The translations under genes and the position numbers were made by a program. A stretch of 64,000 nt of DNA, taken from contig CATQHX010000033.1 of the NCBI GenBank assembly GCA_958296065.1, forward strand, positions 24,723-88,722. Reading direction: 5' to 3'. Origin of the DNA: Vicinamibacterales bacterium. Lineage in GTDB: Bacteria > Acidobacteriota > Vicinamibacteria > Vicinamibacterales > UBA8438. Below the pieces are notes generated by a model. The model ran no database searches. It worked only from the letters and a program-made list of their open reading frames with translations, and was not told the DNA's origin. Of the stretch, positions 19,049 to 28,719 are shown piece by piece. Positions within the stretch are counted from its first letter, which is position 1, and the number at the start of each line of letters is the position of its first letter.

Positions 19049-20149
19049 ATGGGCTCTTCAAGACGACGGTTTCTGACGACGATCGGCGCGGCGGCGGCCG
19101 GCGCGGGAGTCTCGAGCGCCGCGCGCGGGGCGACCTCGAGCGGAGCGCACCTCGGCAACGCGGCGCCTCGCGACACCTTCTCGCCGGCGGAACTCCTCGA
19201 GCGTCACGCACGGCAGTCGGCCGCGGCAGCGACGCCGGCCGCCCGGACGGCACCGGCCGCCGGGCAGGCGGACCCGCCGATGCCGTCGCAGGCCGAAGTG
19301 GAGTCGTGGTACACCGACCTCCGCAACTGGGGACGCTGGGGCGACGACGACCAGAAAGGCGCCGTCAACCTCATCACGCCGGAGAAGAGCGCCGCGGCGG
19401 CCCGCCTGGTCCGCAACGGCCGCAAGGTCTCGATGAGCCGGGTGTTCGAGCCCGAGCAGCACTTCATCCGCAAGAGCCCGCGTCCGAACGGCGCCGGCGC
19501 CTGCGTCGACTACCTCGGCTTCATCTACCACGGCCAGACCGTCACGCACATCGACGCGCTCTGTCACATGTGGGACGTCGACGGGATGTGGCAGGGCCGC
19601 GACCCGGACGCCGGCGTGACCACGCAGGGAGCCGCCTGGGGCGCCATCGACGCCTGGAGCGACGGCATCGTCACGAAGGGGGTGCTGCTGGACGTGCCGC
19701 GCCACCGGGGCGAGCCGCATGTCACGCCGAACCGGCCCGTGCACGGCTGGGAGCTGGAAGCGATCGCGGAAGCGCAGGGAGTGAACGTCGAGCCCGGCGA
19801 CGCGCTGCTGGTCTACAGCGGCAAGGATCCCTACGTGCGCGCCGGCGGGGAGTACGGCGGCGGCGACCGCCCCGGGCTCAGCGCCACCTGCGCGAAGTTC
19901 GTTCGCGACCACGACGTCTCGCTCCTCGGTTGGGACATGATGGACGCGCGTCCCGATCCCTACAACCTGGCGTTCCCCATGCACGGCGTGCTGTTCAACT
20001 TCGGCGTCGCCCTGCTCGATAACGCGCTGCTCGAGCCGCTCGCCGGCGCCTGCGCCGAGGAGGGCCGATACGAGTTCATGTTCATGGGGCTGCCGCTCAA
20101 CGTCGCGCGCGGCACCGGGAGCCCCGCGAACCCGATTGCGATGTTCTAG
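19049..20149 (+). CDS. Cyclase family protein (kynurenine-formamidase-like), TAT signal
   Basis: MGSSRRRFLTTIGAAAAGAG; HIDALCHMW motif; KGVLLDVPRHRG. Confidence 0.85.
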   Translation: MGSSRRRFLTTIGAAAAGAGVSSAARGATSSGAHLGNAAPRDTFSPAELLERHARQSAAAATPAARTAPAAGQADPPMPSQAEVESWYTDLRNWGRWGDDDQKGAVNLITPEKSAAAARLVRNGRKVSMSRVFEPEQHFIRKSPRPNGAGACVDYLGFIYHGQTVTHIDALCHMWDVDGMWQGRDPDAGVTTQGAAWGAIDAWSDGIVTKGVLLDVPRHRGEPHVTPNRPVHGWELEAIAEAQGVNVEPGDALLVYSGKDPYVRAGGEYGGGDRPGLSATCAKFVRDHDVSLLGWDMMDARPDPYNLAFPMHGVLFNFGVALLDNALLEPLAGACAEEGRYEFMFMGLPLNVARGTGSPANPIAMF

Positions 20150-20224
20150 TCGTGTGCTCGGCGAGTCAGATCCGGTCGGCCGTACGTCGGGCCGGACGAT
20201 GAGAAGAGGAAAGGAAGGCAGAAC

Positions 20225-21808
20225 ATGAAGCGCGTGATCGCCGCTACCGTAAGCGTCGGCATCGCCGTCATCGGCATCGTCCTCACCCACGGGGACGGCC
20301 AGGAGGTCGTCGCGGCGCAGGCCGCCGCATCCCAGGGCGCCGCGTGCGACCGCGTGATGGCCCTCTCGCTGCCCAACACCACCATCACCGGCGCGGAGCT
20401 GGTCGCCGCGGGCGGGTTCACCCCGCCGGGCGGCGGGCGTCCCCCGTCCGCCGCGCAGATGCGTGTCTATGCCGATCTGCCGGCTTTCTGCCGCGTGTCG
20501 GCCACGCTGACGCCGTCCGACGACTCCGACATCAAGGTCGAGGTCTGGCTGCCGGCCGAGGGCTGGAACGGGAAATACCAGGCGGTGGGCAACGGCGCGT
20601 TCACCGGCTCGATCCGCCACGGCAACATGGCCGCGGCGGTCTCGCTCGGCTACGCCAGCAGTTCCACCGACACCGGCCACGTCGGCAACACCGCCAGCTT
20701 CGGCCTCGGCCACCCCGAGAAGGTCATCGACTTCGGCTACCGCTCGATCCACGAGATGACCGTCGTCGCCAAGGCCGCCATCGAGGCGCACTACAGCGAG
20801 GCACCGCGCTACTCCTACTGGAACGGCTGCTCGGCCGGCGGCCGGCAGGCGATGAAGGCGGCCCAGCGCTTCCCGGACGTTTTCGACGGCATCATCGCCG
20901 GCGCGCCGGGCCTCGACTGGACCGGCCGGGCGGGAGGCTCGCTGCGCGTGGCGAAGCCGCTCGAGGCCGACGAGTCGATGCGGCTCCTGGCCGCCGACCG
21001 GCAACTGGTGCACGACGCGGTGCTTGCCGCCTGTGACGCCAGCGACGGCGTCGATGACGGTGTGGTGGGCGACCCCGAAAGCTGCGACTTCGATCCGGGC
21101 ACGCTGCTCTGCGAGGGCGCCGACGACGAGTCCTGCCTGAGCGCGGCCCAGGTCAGCACCGTCCGCATGCTCTACTCCTCGCCCGAGAACCCCAGGACCG
21201 GGCGGCCGATCACCGGCCTGCTTCCCGGCAGCGAGCTCGGCTGGACCGACTTCGGCTGGACCAACTCGGCGCGGTCGACCGGGATCGAGCAGTTCCGCTA
21301 CCTGACGTTTGCCGATCCGGAGTGGACCATCGACCAGTTCAACTTCGAGACCGACATCGTGCTGGCCGAGGATCGGGACAACGACACGCTGAATGCGCTC
21401 GACCCGAACCTGAAGCCGTTCTTCGAGAGCGGCGGCAAGCTGCTCTCCTACCACGGCTGGAGCGACCCGCAGATCTCGCCCGCCAACGTGACGCAGTACT
21501 ACAACCGCGTCGTCGATCTGGTCGGCAGCCGCGAGGAGGTCCACGACTCGTTCCGCCTCTTCATGGCGCCGGGCATGGGCCACTGCGGCGGCGGCGCGGG
21601 CCCGAGCCGCTTCGACATGCTGACCGCGCTCGAGCGGTGGGTCGAGGAGGGCGAGGCGCCCGACCACATCACCGCATCGCGCGTGCGTGACGGCGAGGTG
21701 GATCGGACCCGGCCGCTCTGCCCGTATCCCGCGCAGGCGGTCTACACCGGCAGCGGCAGCACGGACGAGGCGGAGAACTTCGCCTGCCGCATGCCGTCGG
21801 GCAACTAG
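20225..21808 (+). CDS. Tannase/feruloyl esterase family protein
   Basis: FCRVSATLTPSDDSDIKVEVWLPAEGWNGKYQAVGNGAFTGSI; YWNGCSAGGRQAMKAAQRFPDVFDGIIAGAPG; GHCGGGAGP. Confidence 0.92.
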   Translation: MKRVIAATVSVGIAVIGIVLTHGDGQEVVAAQAAASQGAACDRVMALSLPNTTITGAELVAAGGFTPPGGGRPPSAAQMRVYADLPAFCRVSATLTPSDDSDIKVEVWLPAEGWNGKYQAVGNGAFTGSIRHGNMAAAVSLGYASSSTDTGHVGNTASFGLGHPEKVIDFGYRSIHEMTVVAKAAIEAHYSEAPRYSYWNGCSAGGRQAMKAAQRFPDVFDGIIAGAPGLDWTGRAGGSLRVAKPLEADESMRLLAADRQLVHDAVLAACDASDGVDDGVVGDPESCDFDPGTLLCEGADDESCLSAAQVSTVRMLYSSPENPRTGRPITGLLPGSELGWTDFGWTNSARSTGIEQFRYLTFADPEWTIDQFNFETDIVLAEDRDNDTLNALDPNLKPFFESGGKLLSYHGWSDPQISPANVTQYYNRVVDLVGSREEVHDSFRLFMAPGMGHCGGGAGPSRFDMLTALERWVEEGEAPDHITASRVRDGEVDRTRPLCPYPAQAVYTGSGSTDEAENFACRMPSGN

Positions 21809-21825
21809 TCTCCGGAGGATTGGAT

Positions 21826-21855
21826 GCTCCCGCCCCGGGCAACCGGGGCGGGAGC
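21826..21855 (+). terminator. Strong GC hairpin downstream of tannase gene
   Basis: GCTCCCGCCCCGG-gcaa-CCGGGGCGGGAGC, perfect 13-bp stem. Confidence 0.75.
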
Positions 21856-21930
21856 AATTCCGGCGACGATGCCCAACCGGTCCCGGAAAACGGCCTGCAG
21901 CGCCCAAGTGATCGCGCGCGCATGTGCGAT

Positions 21931-22311
21931 TCAGACCCGGAACCCGAGCGCCGCGGCGACCACGCGTTGCCGCTCGTCGAGCGTGATGAACGAGATATCG
22001 CCCGGAGACGGCGTGACGTAGAGCGCGCAGGCGACGTGCCACAGATCGGCGCCGCGCAAGTAACCCGCGCTCAGGACTGCGGCTAGCTCGGGCCCCAGCG
22101 ATCGGTCGGGGAACACCCACCTGAAATCCGCGAAGAGTTCCTCCGAGAATGTCCCGCGCTCACGGGCGCAGGTCGCACGCAGCTCCGCTTCGAGCAGATT
22201 CGATGCAAGCAGGCGCGTGAAGTCCTTCAGTCGACGCGCCATCGGCGGGCCATCGTGCTCCCCCAGGACGATGGCGACCAACGCTGACGTGTCGACGTAG
22301 GCGACGCTCAT
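21931..22311 (-). CDS. PIN-domain (VapC-like) toxin
   Basis: SVAYVDTSALVAIVLGEHDG; ELRATCARE; GADLWHVACALY. Confidence 0.85.
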   Translation of the reverse strand: MSVAYVDTSALVAIVLGEHDGPPMARRLKDFTRLLASNLLEAELRATCARERGTFSEELFADFRWVFPDRSLGPELAAVLSAGYLRGADLWHVACALYVTPSPGDISFITLDERQRVVAAALGFRV

Positions 22312-22583
22312 TCGTTCCGATCGTCCAGAAACCTCTTCAGCGCCCCGGGGCGCCGCGCCAACGTCCGGAGGGATCCCTTCGGCTGGCCGGACGGAACGAT
22401 CACTCCCCGCCGTTCGAGTTCGTCAAGGTGCGCCTCGATCGTCTGCGGCTCGCGCCGGATTGCACGGATCTCAGCCACCGGCTCGCCACGGTAGGACACC
22501 GTAACGACCTTGCCCTCACGGACCTGGCGGATGACCTCGGAAAACCGCGCCTTGGCTTCGTAGGTCGAATAGACGAGGCTCAC
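22308..22583 (-). CDS. Phd/YefM-type antitoxin
   Basis: STYEAKARFSEVIRQVREGKVVTVSYRGEPVAEIRAI; 4-nt overlap with PIN gene. Confidence 0.85.
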   Translation of the reverse strand: MSLVYSTYEAKARFSEVIRQVREGKVVTVSYRGEPVAEIRAIRREPQTIEAHLDELERRGVIVPSGQPKGSLRTLARRPGALKRFLDDRNE

Positions 22584-22754
22584 GCAGCAAGTGTGACCAG
22601 TCAGACTAGTGCTGTCAACCGGATGATCGTCCGCATCGGAGCAGCTCGGGTCTACGTCTTCGCACTATCGACGGTCTCCGGAGGGGCGGCGCCCTTGACC
22701 TCTTCGATCAGCACGTCGGAAAGCTGTGCGCCCGGCCCCCGCCGGCTGGCCGTG

Positions 22755-24248
22755 TCAGCGCAGGTCTGGCGGAACCGGATCGTCGATGGTCCAGTCGGAG
22801 ATGGTGTTGTCGGCGCCGGTGGCGGTGGACGGGTCGGCGCCGAGCTCCAGCAGCAGCGTCTCCATCTCCGGCCAGCGCTTGCCGGTGTTGGAGTAGAAGA
22901 CGCCCTTGGCGATGCGGTACGGGGTCCAGCCCTTCTCGTTGGTCGCCTCGATGTCGGCGCCCCGGTCGAGGAGGAAACGGACCAGCGGCTCCGAGCCGCG
23001 GATGATGGCCCCGTGCAGCGCCGTGTCGCCGTTGTCGTCGATGGCGGTGATGTCGCCGCCGAGCTCCAGCGCATACTTGACGGCCTCGAGCGCCTCCGCG
23101 TTGGTGCCGGGGCTCTCGCCCACCGCCCAGATGCCGACCCCGGCCGCGACCATCAGCGGCGTGGTTCCGTCCTCGTTGGGCAGCAGCGGATCGGCGCCGA
23201 GCTCGACGAGCACGCGCATCATCTCGACGTCGGCCGCCTTCGCGGCCAGCAGGAAGGGCGTCGATCCGATGCGGTTGAGGACGTTGCGGTAGCGGTTCTG
23301 CGGCTCCTTCGTCATCCGCGCATCGAGGTCGGCGCCGTGCTCGGCCAGCTTGCGGATGAACTCCAGATCGGACATGGACCCGGTAACGATGGGCGGCGGA
23401 TTGTTGAAGCCCAGGTTCGGGCGGCGCGTCCACTTGACCTCGTGGAGCGCGGTCCAGCCCTGGTCGTCGGCGTTCGGATCGGCGCCGGCGTCCAGCAGGT
23501 ACGCCCCGAGCTCGTAGTGGCCGTTCTTGGCTGCCAGGACGAGCGCACTGGTGCCGTCGAACAGGGTCTCCTCCGGGCTCGCGCCCGCCTCCACGAGTAG
23601 CCGCGTCATGTCGCGGAAGCCGGCCCGCACCGCGAACATCAGCGGGCTGAAGCCGCCGGTGGAGCGTGCATGGACGTTCGCGCCGCCCGTGATCAGCGCC
23701 TCGGCCGCGGCCAGGTTGTTCTCGGCCGACGCCCACATCAGCGCGGTCTGCCCGCGCCAGCCCTCCGCCCGGTTCGGGTCCGCGCCGCGGTCGAGCAGCA
23801 GTCGAATGGCGTCGGCGCGGCCGGTCCGGGACACGGTCATCAGGGCGGTCTCGCCCTCCGGCGTCGCCGCGTCGGGATCCGCCCCGGCGTCCAGCAGCAG
23901 CTCGATGAAGGCGGCACTGCCGTTCTCGGCCGCGATCGCCAGCGGCGTGGCATCGAAGCGATTGGCCAGCGCGACCCGGGCGCCGGCCTCGATGAGTGCC
24001 GTGGCCGTCTCGGCATCGTCGTTGAGGGCGGCCCAGTGCAGCGCCGTCGTGCGGTCCCCGTCGGTCGCATTGACGTCGACGCCGTCAGCGATGAGCGCCC
24101 GGGCGCGCTCGGCGTCGCCGGCCCGCACCGCGTCGATCAGCGGGAGATCGACCGCAGCCGCGACCACGCCCGTCCCGGCAATGAACGCCACCGCGACCGC
24201 ACCCGTGATCGCCACGCTCGCACTACGTCCTACTGCAGCACTCGTCAT
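22755..24248 (-). CDS. Exported ankyrin-repeat protein (triad copy 2)
   Basis: Hydrophobic N-terminal signal; TTALHWAALNDDAETATALIEAGARV and many more ankyrin repeats. Confidence 0.92.
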   Translation of the reverse strand: MTSAAVGRSASVAITGAVAVAFIAGTGVVAAAVDLPLIDAVRAGDAERARALIADGVDVNATDGDRTTALHWAALNDDAETATALIEAGARVALANRFDATPLAIAAENGSAAFIELLLDAGADPDAATPEGETALMTVSRTGRADAIRLLLDRGADPNRAEGWRGQTALMWASAENNLAAAEALITGGANVHARSTGGFSPLMFAVRAGFRDMTRLLVEAGASPEETLFDGTSALVLAAKNGHYELGAYLLDAGADPNADDQGWTALHEVKWTRRPNLGFNNPPPIVTGSMSDLEFIRKLAEHGADLDARMTKEPQNRYRNVLNRIGSTPFLLAAKAADVEMMRVLVELGADPLLPNEDGTTPLMVAAGVGIWAVGESPGTNAEALEAVKYALELGGDITAIDDNGDTALHGAIIRGSEPLVRFLLDRGADIEATNEKGWTPYRIAKGVFYSNTGKRWPEMETLLLELGADPSTATGADNTISDWTIDDPVPPDLR

Positions 24249-24583
24249 GACCGCCTCGACTGTGGCACGCGCCGCGCACGATCGACGCACGCCGGAAGCC
24301 TGAAGTTCATCGCATCGTGCGCGCCCGCCGCGTCACCACGCGGAGAGTTGAAACCGATGTGGGCGCCCCATGCCGCAACGAACACCGCAAGCACGCCACA
24401 CCCCAGGAAGGACAGGGTCTTCCACCCGAACGGCAAAATCCACAATCGAAGAAACTCTTCGCGGCTCTCGGCCTGAAAGGCCATCACAAACGCCATCGCG
24501 ACCACCGGCCAGAGTTGGCCGGCTGTACGCTGGACGCAGGCCCAATAGGTCAACGGTCGCCTCTCGTCGGACTCTTCTCGCAC
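24245..24583 (-). CDS. Putative small membrane protein between DUF1552 and ankyrin genes (copy 2)
   Basis: GTG-start reading LTYWACVQRTAGQLWPVVAMAFVMAFQAESREEFLRLWILPFGWKTLSFLGCGVLAVFVAAWGAHIGF; two hydrophobic segments. Confidence 0.35.
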   Translation of the reverse strand: MREESDERRPLTYWACVQRTAGQLWPVVAMAFVMAFQAESREEFLRLWILPFGWKTLSFLGCGVLAVFVAAWGAHIGFNSPRGDAAGAHDAMNFRLPACVDRARRVPQSRRS

Positions 24584-24633
24584 GCCGCCAGCCCGCCATT
24601 CCGCGGCCGACCGGCGCCGCGCCGCAACTTCCG

Positions 24634-25986
24634 TTACACGTCCGTCAGCGCCGCCAGCCGCCCGGTGCTGTCGCCGAGCTTCTCCGCCGGCACACCCGCC
24701 TTGTGCAGCATGCTGACCAGCAGGTTGGTCATCGGCGTGTCCTTCGGGTACTGCAGATGCCGTCCGCCCCGCATGCCGGCCGCCTTGCCGCCCGCCGTCA
24801 GCACCGGCAGGTCGTAGTGCAGGTGGTCGTTGCTGTCGCCGAGACCCGCCCCGTAGAGCACCATCGAGCTGTCGAGCAGCGTGTTGTCGCCGTCGGGCGC
24901 ATCCTGCAGCCTGCCAAGCAGGTAGGTGAACAGCTCCACGTGGTGCCGGTTGATCTTCGACAGCTTGGCCAGCTTCTCCGGATCGTTGCGGTGGTGCGAA
25001 AGCCCGTGGTGCGGGTCGGGCACGCCGATCTGCGGGTAGGGCCGCCCGCCGAGCTCGCGGCCCACCATGAACGTGAAGACCCGCGTGATGTCGGCCTGGA
25101 ACGCAAGCGCGATCAGGTCGTACATCAGCTTGACGTGATCCTCGTAGGAGTCCGGAATGCCGGCGGGCCGGTCGAGATCGTCCGGCAGCGCGGCATCGGC
25201 GCCCTGCGCCTCCGACAACTGGATCCGGCGCTCCACCGCGCGCACCGCGTCGAGGTACTGGTCGAGCCGCTGGCGGTCGGCAGTCCCGAGGTCGCGCTCG
25301 AGGTACGCGAGGTCGTCGGTCACCGAATCGAGGATGCTGCGGTCCTTGCGCAGCTCCGCCAGCCGCTCGTCGCGCGTCCCGCCGTCGCCGAAGAGGCGCT
25401 CGAAGACGACGCGCGGGTTGTTCTCCATCGGCAGCGGTGTCGTGGCCGTCCGCCACGCGACGGTGTTCATGTAGACGCAGCTATAGCCGTTCTCGCAGTT
25501 GCCGACCAGGAAGTCGAGGTCGATGGCGAGCTCCAGCGACGGCAGCGGGGTGTCGGCGCCGATGCTGGCCGCGGCCACCTGGTCCGCGGTCACGCCGGCC
25601 CGCACGTCGGCGCCCTCGGTGTGCTTCGGATGCACGCCGTTCAGCCAGACCGAGCTGGCGCGGGAATGCTCGCCGTTGCCGTCGCCGAGCGGCTCGGCCT
25701 GCCCGTGAGCCAGACGCGTGTAGACCAGCGTCTGATCGTGAAACGGCGCCAGCGGGCTCAGCGTCGGCGACAGCTTCAGGTCGCTCCCCGCTCCCTTCGG
25801 CGTCCACGTCTGCAGCACCGCCCCATTGGGCAGGTAGATGAAGCCGAGGCGCTTGACCGGCGCGGCGGCCGTCTTCGAGATCGCCGACAGCGCCGGCACC
25901 ATCGCGTCGAGGAGCGGCAGCGCCACGGTGGCGCCGAGCCCGCGGAGGAACGTGCGGCGCGGCAGCGCCATCTTCGTGATGATCAT
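24634..25986 (-). CDS. DUF1552 domain protein (triad copy 2)
   Basis: LPRRTFLRGLGATVALPLLDAMVPA; NGYSCVYMNTVAWRTATTPLPMENNPRVVFERLFG. Confidence 0.9.
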   Translation of the reverse strand: MIITKMALPRRTFLRGLGATVALPLLDAMVPALSAISKTAAAPVKRLGFIYLPNGAVLQTWTPKGAGSDLKLSPTLSPLAPFHDQTLVYTRLAHGQAEPLGDGNGEHSRASSVWLNGVHPKHTEGADVRAGVTADQVAAASIGADTPLPSLELAIDLDFLVGNCENGYSCVYMNTVAWRTATTPLPMENNPRVVFERLFGDGGTRDERLAELRKDRSILDSVTDDLAYLERDLGTADRQRLDQYLDAVRAVERRIQLSEAQGADAALPDDLDRPAGIPDSYEDHVKLMYDLIALAFQADITRVFTFMVGRELGGRPYPQIGVPDPHHGLSHHRNDPEKLAKLSKINRHHVELFTYLLGRLQDAPDGDNTLLDSSMVLYGAGLGDSNDHLHYDLPVLTAGGKAAGMRGGRHLQYPKDTPMTNLLVSMLHKAGVPAEKLGDSTGRLAALTDV

Positions 25987-28418
25987 GATGCGGATCTCCT
26001 CATCTGGAAGGGCACGCTCTCGACGATGCCCAGAATGATCGACGAGAACCGGGAGCCGTCCCGTTCGGCGTCACGGACGACGGTGCGAATGGCGGGCGCG
26101 TCGTAGTGCTCGACGCCCCGGCCGAGAGCGTAGGTGAGCAGCTTCTCGGTCAGCGTGGTCACGAACAGGTCGGGCCGCTGCAGCAGCGCGTCGCGCAGGC
26201 CGGCCGCGCCCTCGAACACGGTGCCGTCGGGCAGGATCCCGGACGCGTCTATCGGCGCGTTGGCCTCGTTGTGGGTCCGGTGCTTGCCGACCGCGTCGAA
26301 CTGCTCGAGCGCGAAGCCGGGCGGATCCATCAGCCGGTGGCAGCTCGAGCAGACCGGGTTGGCGCGGTGCTGCTCCATCGCCTCGCGCATGGAAAGCGGC
26401 CGCCCTTCGCCGGTCGTCTCCTCGAGCGACGGCACGTCGGGCGGCGGCAGCGGCGGCGGCGTGCCGAGCAGGTTCTCCAGCACCCACTTGCCGCGCAGGA
26501 CCGGCGACGTGCGGGTCGGATAGGCGGTCGCGGCCAGGATGCTGCCGTGGCCGAGCAACCCGCGCCGCGTGGCGTCCGGCAACGTGACGCGCCGGAAGTG
26601 GCTGCCGTAGACGCTGGCGATGCCGTAGTGGCGCGCCAGCCGCTCGTTGACGAAGGTGTAGTCGGCGGTCAGAAGATCGAGGACGCTCCGGTCCTCGCGC
26701 ATCACGCTCTCGAAGAAGAGCTCGGTCTCGCGCTGCATTGCGCGGCGGAGCCCCTCGCCGAAATCGGGAAAGCGGTTCTCGTCCGGGTGCAGCGCCGGAA
26801 TGTTGCGCAGGTAGAGCCACTGGCCGGCGAAGTTCTCGACCAGGCTCGAAGCGCGCTCGTCGGCGAGCATGCGCCGGACCTGCGCCGCCAGCACTTCCGG
26901 CTCGTGCAGCCTGCCTGCCACCGCGACGTCCAGCAACTCGTCGTCGGGGATGCTGCTCCACAGGAAGAACGACAGGCGCGACGCCAGCTCCAGATCGGTC
27001 AGGCGGTAGTTGGAACCGGGCGCGGCGTCCGCCGGGTCGCGCACCACGCGGAACAGGAACTCCGGACTCACCAGCAGCCGGCGCAGCGCCAGCTCGATGC
27101 CCGCCTCGAAGCCGCCCTCGTCGGTCCCCTCGTCGTAGAAGCCGAGGAGCACGTCGAGGTCGCGCGCGGTTACCGGGCGCCGGTAGGCGCGCCGGGCCAG
27201 CGTCGACATGATGTCGCGGGCGCACTCGCGCGCTCCGGCGAAGTCGCCTGTCTCCGGCCGGCAGGTAAAGATGCGGGCGCGGCTCGGGGTCGCCTCGACC
27301 GGCGGCCCGCCGCTCGCCTCGTAGGGCCCGGTGACGACGACGCTGCTCAGATACGGCTGGTAGCGCGTATCCCCGCCGGTGGTGTTCGTGTACGGCCGCA
27401 GGTACGGCTGCCGCAACGTCTCCGGATACGCGGAGGTCTTCTTCCGGAACGCGGCGCGCAGCGTGCGGGGTCCGGCGTGCACGGGCACGCGCAGCACCCA
27501 GTCCGCGTCGGCGTCCCGCTGCCTGTTCCGCCACGCACGGTACTCGTCGCTCGTGCGATCGACGCCCTCGGGCGGCGGCTCGCCGACGTGGAACATTCGC
27601 AGATGCTCGCCGTCCAGGCTCACGTCCAGCTCGTGCGGCACCTCGAACGCCGCCAGGCTGTCCAGGGTGTCCCGGCCCAGACGCAGGCGGATCACGTACT
27701 CGGCGTCGAGCGGGAAGTTGAACGGGATGGCGATGCCGCCGCGGGTGCCGAACGGCAACCCTTCGATCCGGTCGTCCTGCGGATAGTCGGCGGCGAGGTG
27801 ATACGTCATCGCCGTCGGCGGCAGATCGGGACTGGCGACGGCCAGCCGGCTCACCTTCTTCGCGGCGGAGAGGTAGCGCTCGAGCAGCGTCGGCGAGACG
27901 CCGAGCACGCCGGCGATATTGTCGAACCCGTAGCTGCCGTCGTCCGCGGGCAGCAGCTCGGCGACGTCGACATCGAGATCCAGCAGGTCACGAACTACGC
28001 TGCGGTACTCGGCGCGGTTGAGCCGGTGGAACGCTTCCGTGCGCCCGGGGTTCGGGTCGGCCGCCGCAGCCGCGTCGAGCTCCGTCTCGAGCCGGGCGAT
28101 GAACCGCGCGTACGTCGCCTCGTCCGGACGCGGCCGCGGGGCTGGCGGCATCGCGCCGGCGCGCAACTTGCGGGCCACCCTCTCCCACAGGGCCGGGTCG
28201 GCCGCGACGCTGGCGACATCGGCGGTGTCGAGCTCGAGTCCCGCCGTCTGCAGGCGCTCGTTGTGGCAGGCGACACAGTACCGGTCGAGGAGCGCGCGCT
28301 CCGGCGCGGCTGTCGTCTCCGCCGACGCCGCCTGCTCCGCGCGGGCGAGCCCCCCGGTGGCCGCGAGCACCACGAGCAGGACCGCGGACGACAAGAGAAA
28401 GCCTCTGCGCTTCGTCAT
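25983..28418 (-). CDS. DUF1587/DUF1592-type c-heme protein (triad copy 2)
   Basis: RYCVACHNERLQTAGLEL; FHRLNRAEYRSVVRDLLDLDVDVAELLPADDGSYGFDNIAGVLGVSPTLLERYL; NPVCSSCHRLMDPPGFALEQFDAVG; 4-nt overlap with DUF1552. Confidence 0.92.
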   Translation of the reverse strand: MTKRRGFLLSSAVLLVVLAATGGLARAEQAASAETTAAPERALLDRYCVACHNERLQTAGLELDTADVASVAADPALWERVARKLRAGAMPPAPRPRPDEATYARFIARLETELDAAAAADPNPGRTEAFHRLNRAEYRSVVRDLLDLDVDVAELLPADDGSYGFDNIAGVLGVSPTLLERYLSAAKKVSRLAVASPDLPPTAMTYHLAADYPQDDRIEGLPFGTRGGIAIPFNFPLDAEYVIRLRLGRDTLDSLAAFEVPHELDVSLDGEHLRMFHVGEPPPEGVDRTSDEYRAWRNRQRDADADWVLRVPVHAGPRTLRAAFRKKTSAYPETLRQPYLRPYTNTTGGDTRYQPYLSSVVVTGPYEASGGPPVEATPSRARIFTCRPETGDFAGARECARDIMSTLARRAYRRPVTARDLDVLLGFYDEGTDEGGFEAGIELALRRLLVSPEFLFRVVRDPADAAPGSNYRLTDLELASRLSFFLWSSIPDDELLDVAVAGRLHEPEVLAAQVRRMLADERASSLVENFAGQWLYLRNIPALHPDENRFPDFGEGLRRAMQRETELFFESVMREDRSVLDLLTADYTFVNERLARHYGIASVYGSHFRRVTLPDATRRGLLGHGSILAATAYPTRTSPVLRGKWVLENLLGTPPPLPPPDVPSLEETTGEGRPLSMREAMEQHRANPVCSSCHRLMDPPGFALEQFDAVGKHRTHNEANAPIDASGILPDGTVFEGAAGLRDALLQRPDLFVTTLTEKLLTYALGRGVEHYDAPAIRTVVRDAERDGSRFSSIILGIVESVPFQMRRSAS

Positions 28419-28719
28419 GAACGGCACCCTCGTCCGTCGACGCGTTAGGGACACTGCACCCGATCGTAAACGCACATTATTGACCGGCCGCGCGGATAGC
28501 ACAATACCGAATGCCGTCAGCCGCGCGAACGAGCGCCCGACCGCACCAACCGCTCACGCTGCAGACACGCGGGCAGGAACTCTCCCGATGTCGAGGCCCC
28601 GCAAGCGCAACGCCATTGTCCAGCCGGGAGCCGCGCACTATGATGGTCGGGTCAACTTTCCCGCATGGCCCGCGGCGAGTGCGCGGGCCGCCCAGCGGCC
28701 GTTTCGAGGAGGTCGGGAG

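Noticed and set aside
16610-20149. 1179-aa plus-strand ORF
   Set aside because: Mostly antisense to the DUF1592 gene with low-complexity R/A/G-rich sequence; only the last 366 codons (from 19049) are a real gene. Typical high-GC artefact.
19058-22120. 1020-aa minus-strand ORF
   Set aside because: Antisense to the cyclase and tannase genes, with no recognisable domain; follows from GC-rich third positions.
24245-25456. 403-aa minus-strand ORF as one protein
   Set aside because: Most of it is an out-of-frame shadow of DUF1552 copy 2; only the C-terminal ~112 residues look protein-like.
26106-28448. 780-aa plus-strand ORF
   Set aside because: Antisense shadow of the DUF1592 copy 2 gene; same pattern as the shadow ORF at 33805..36117.
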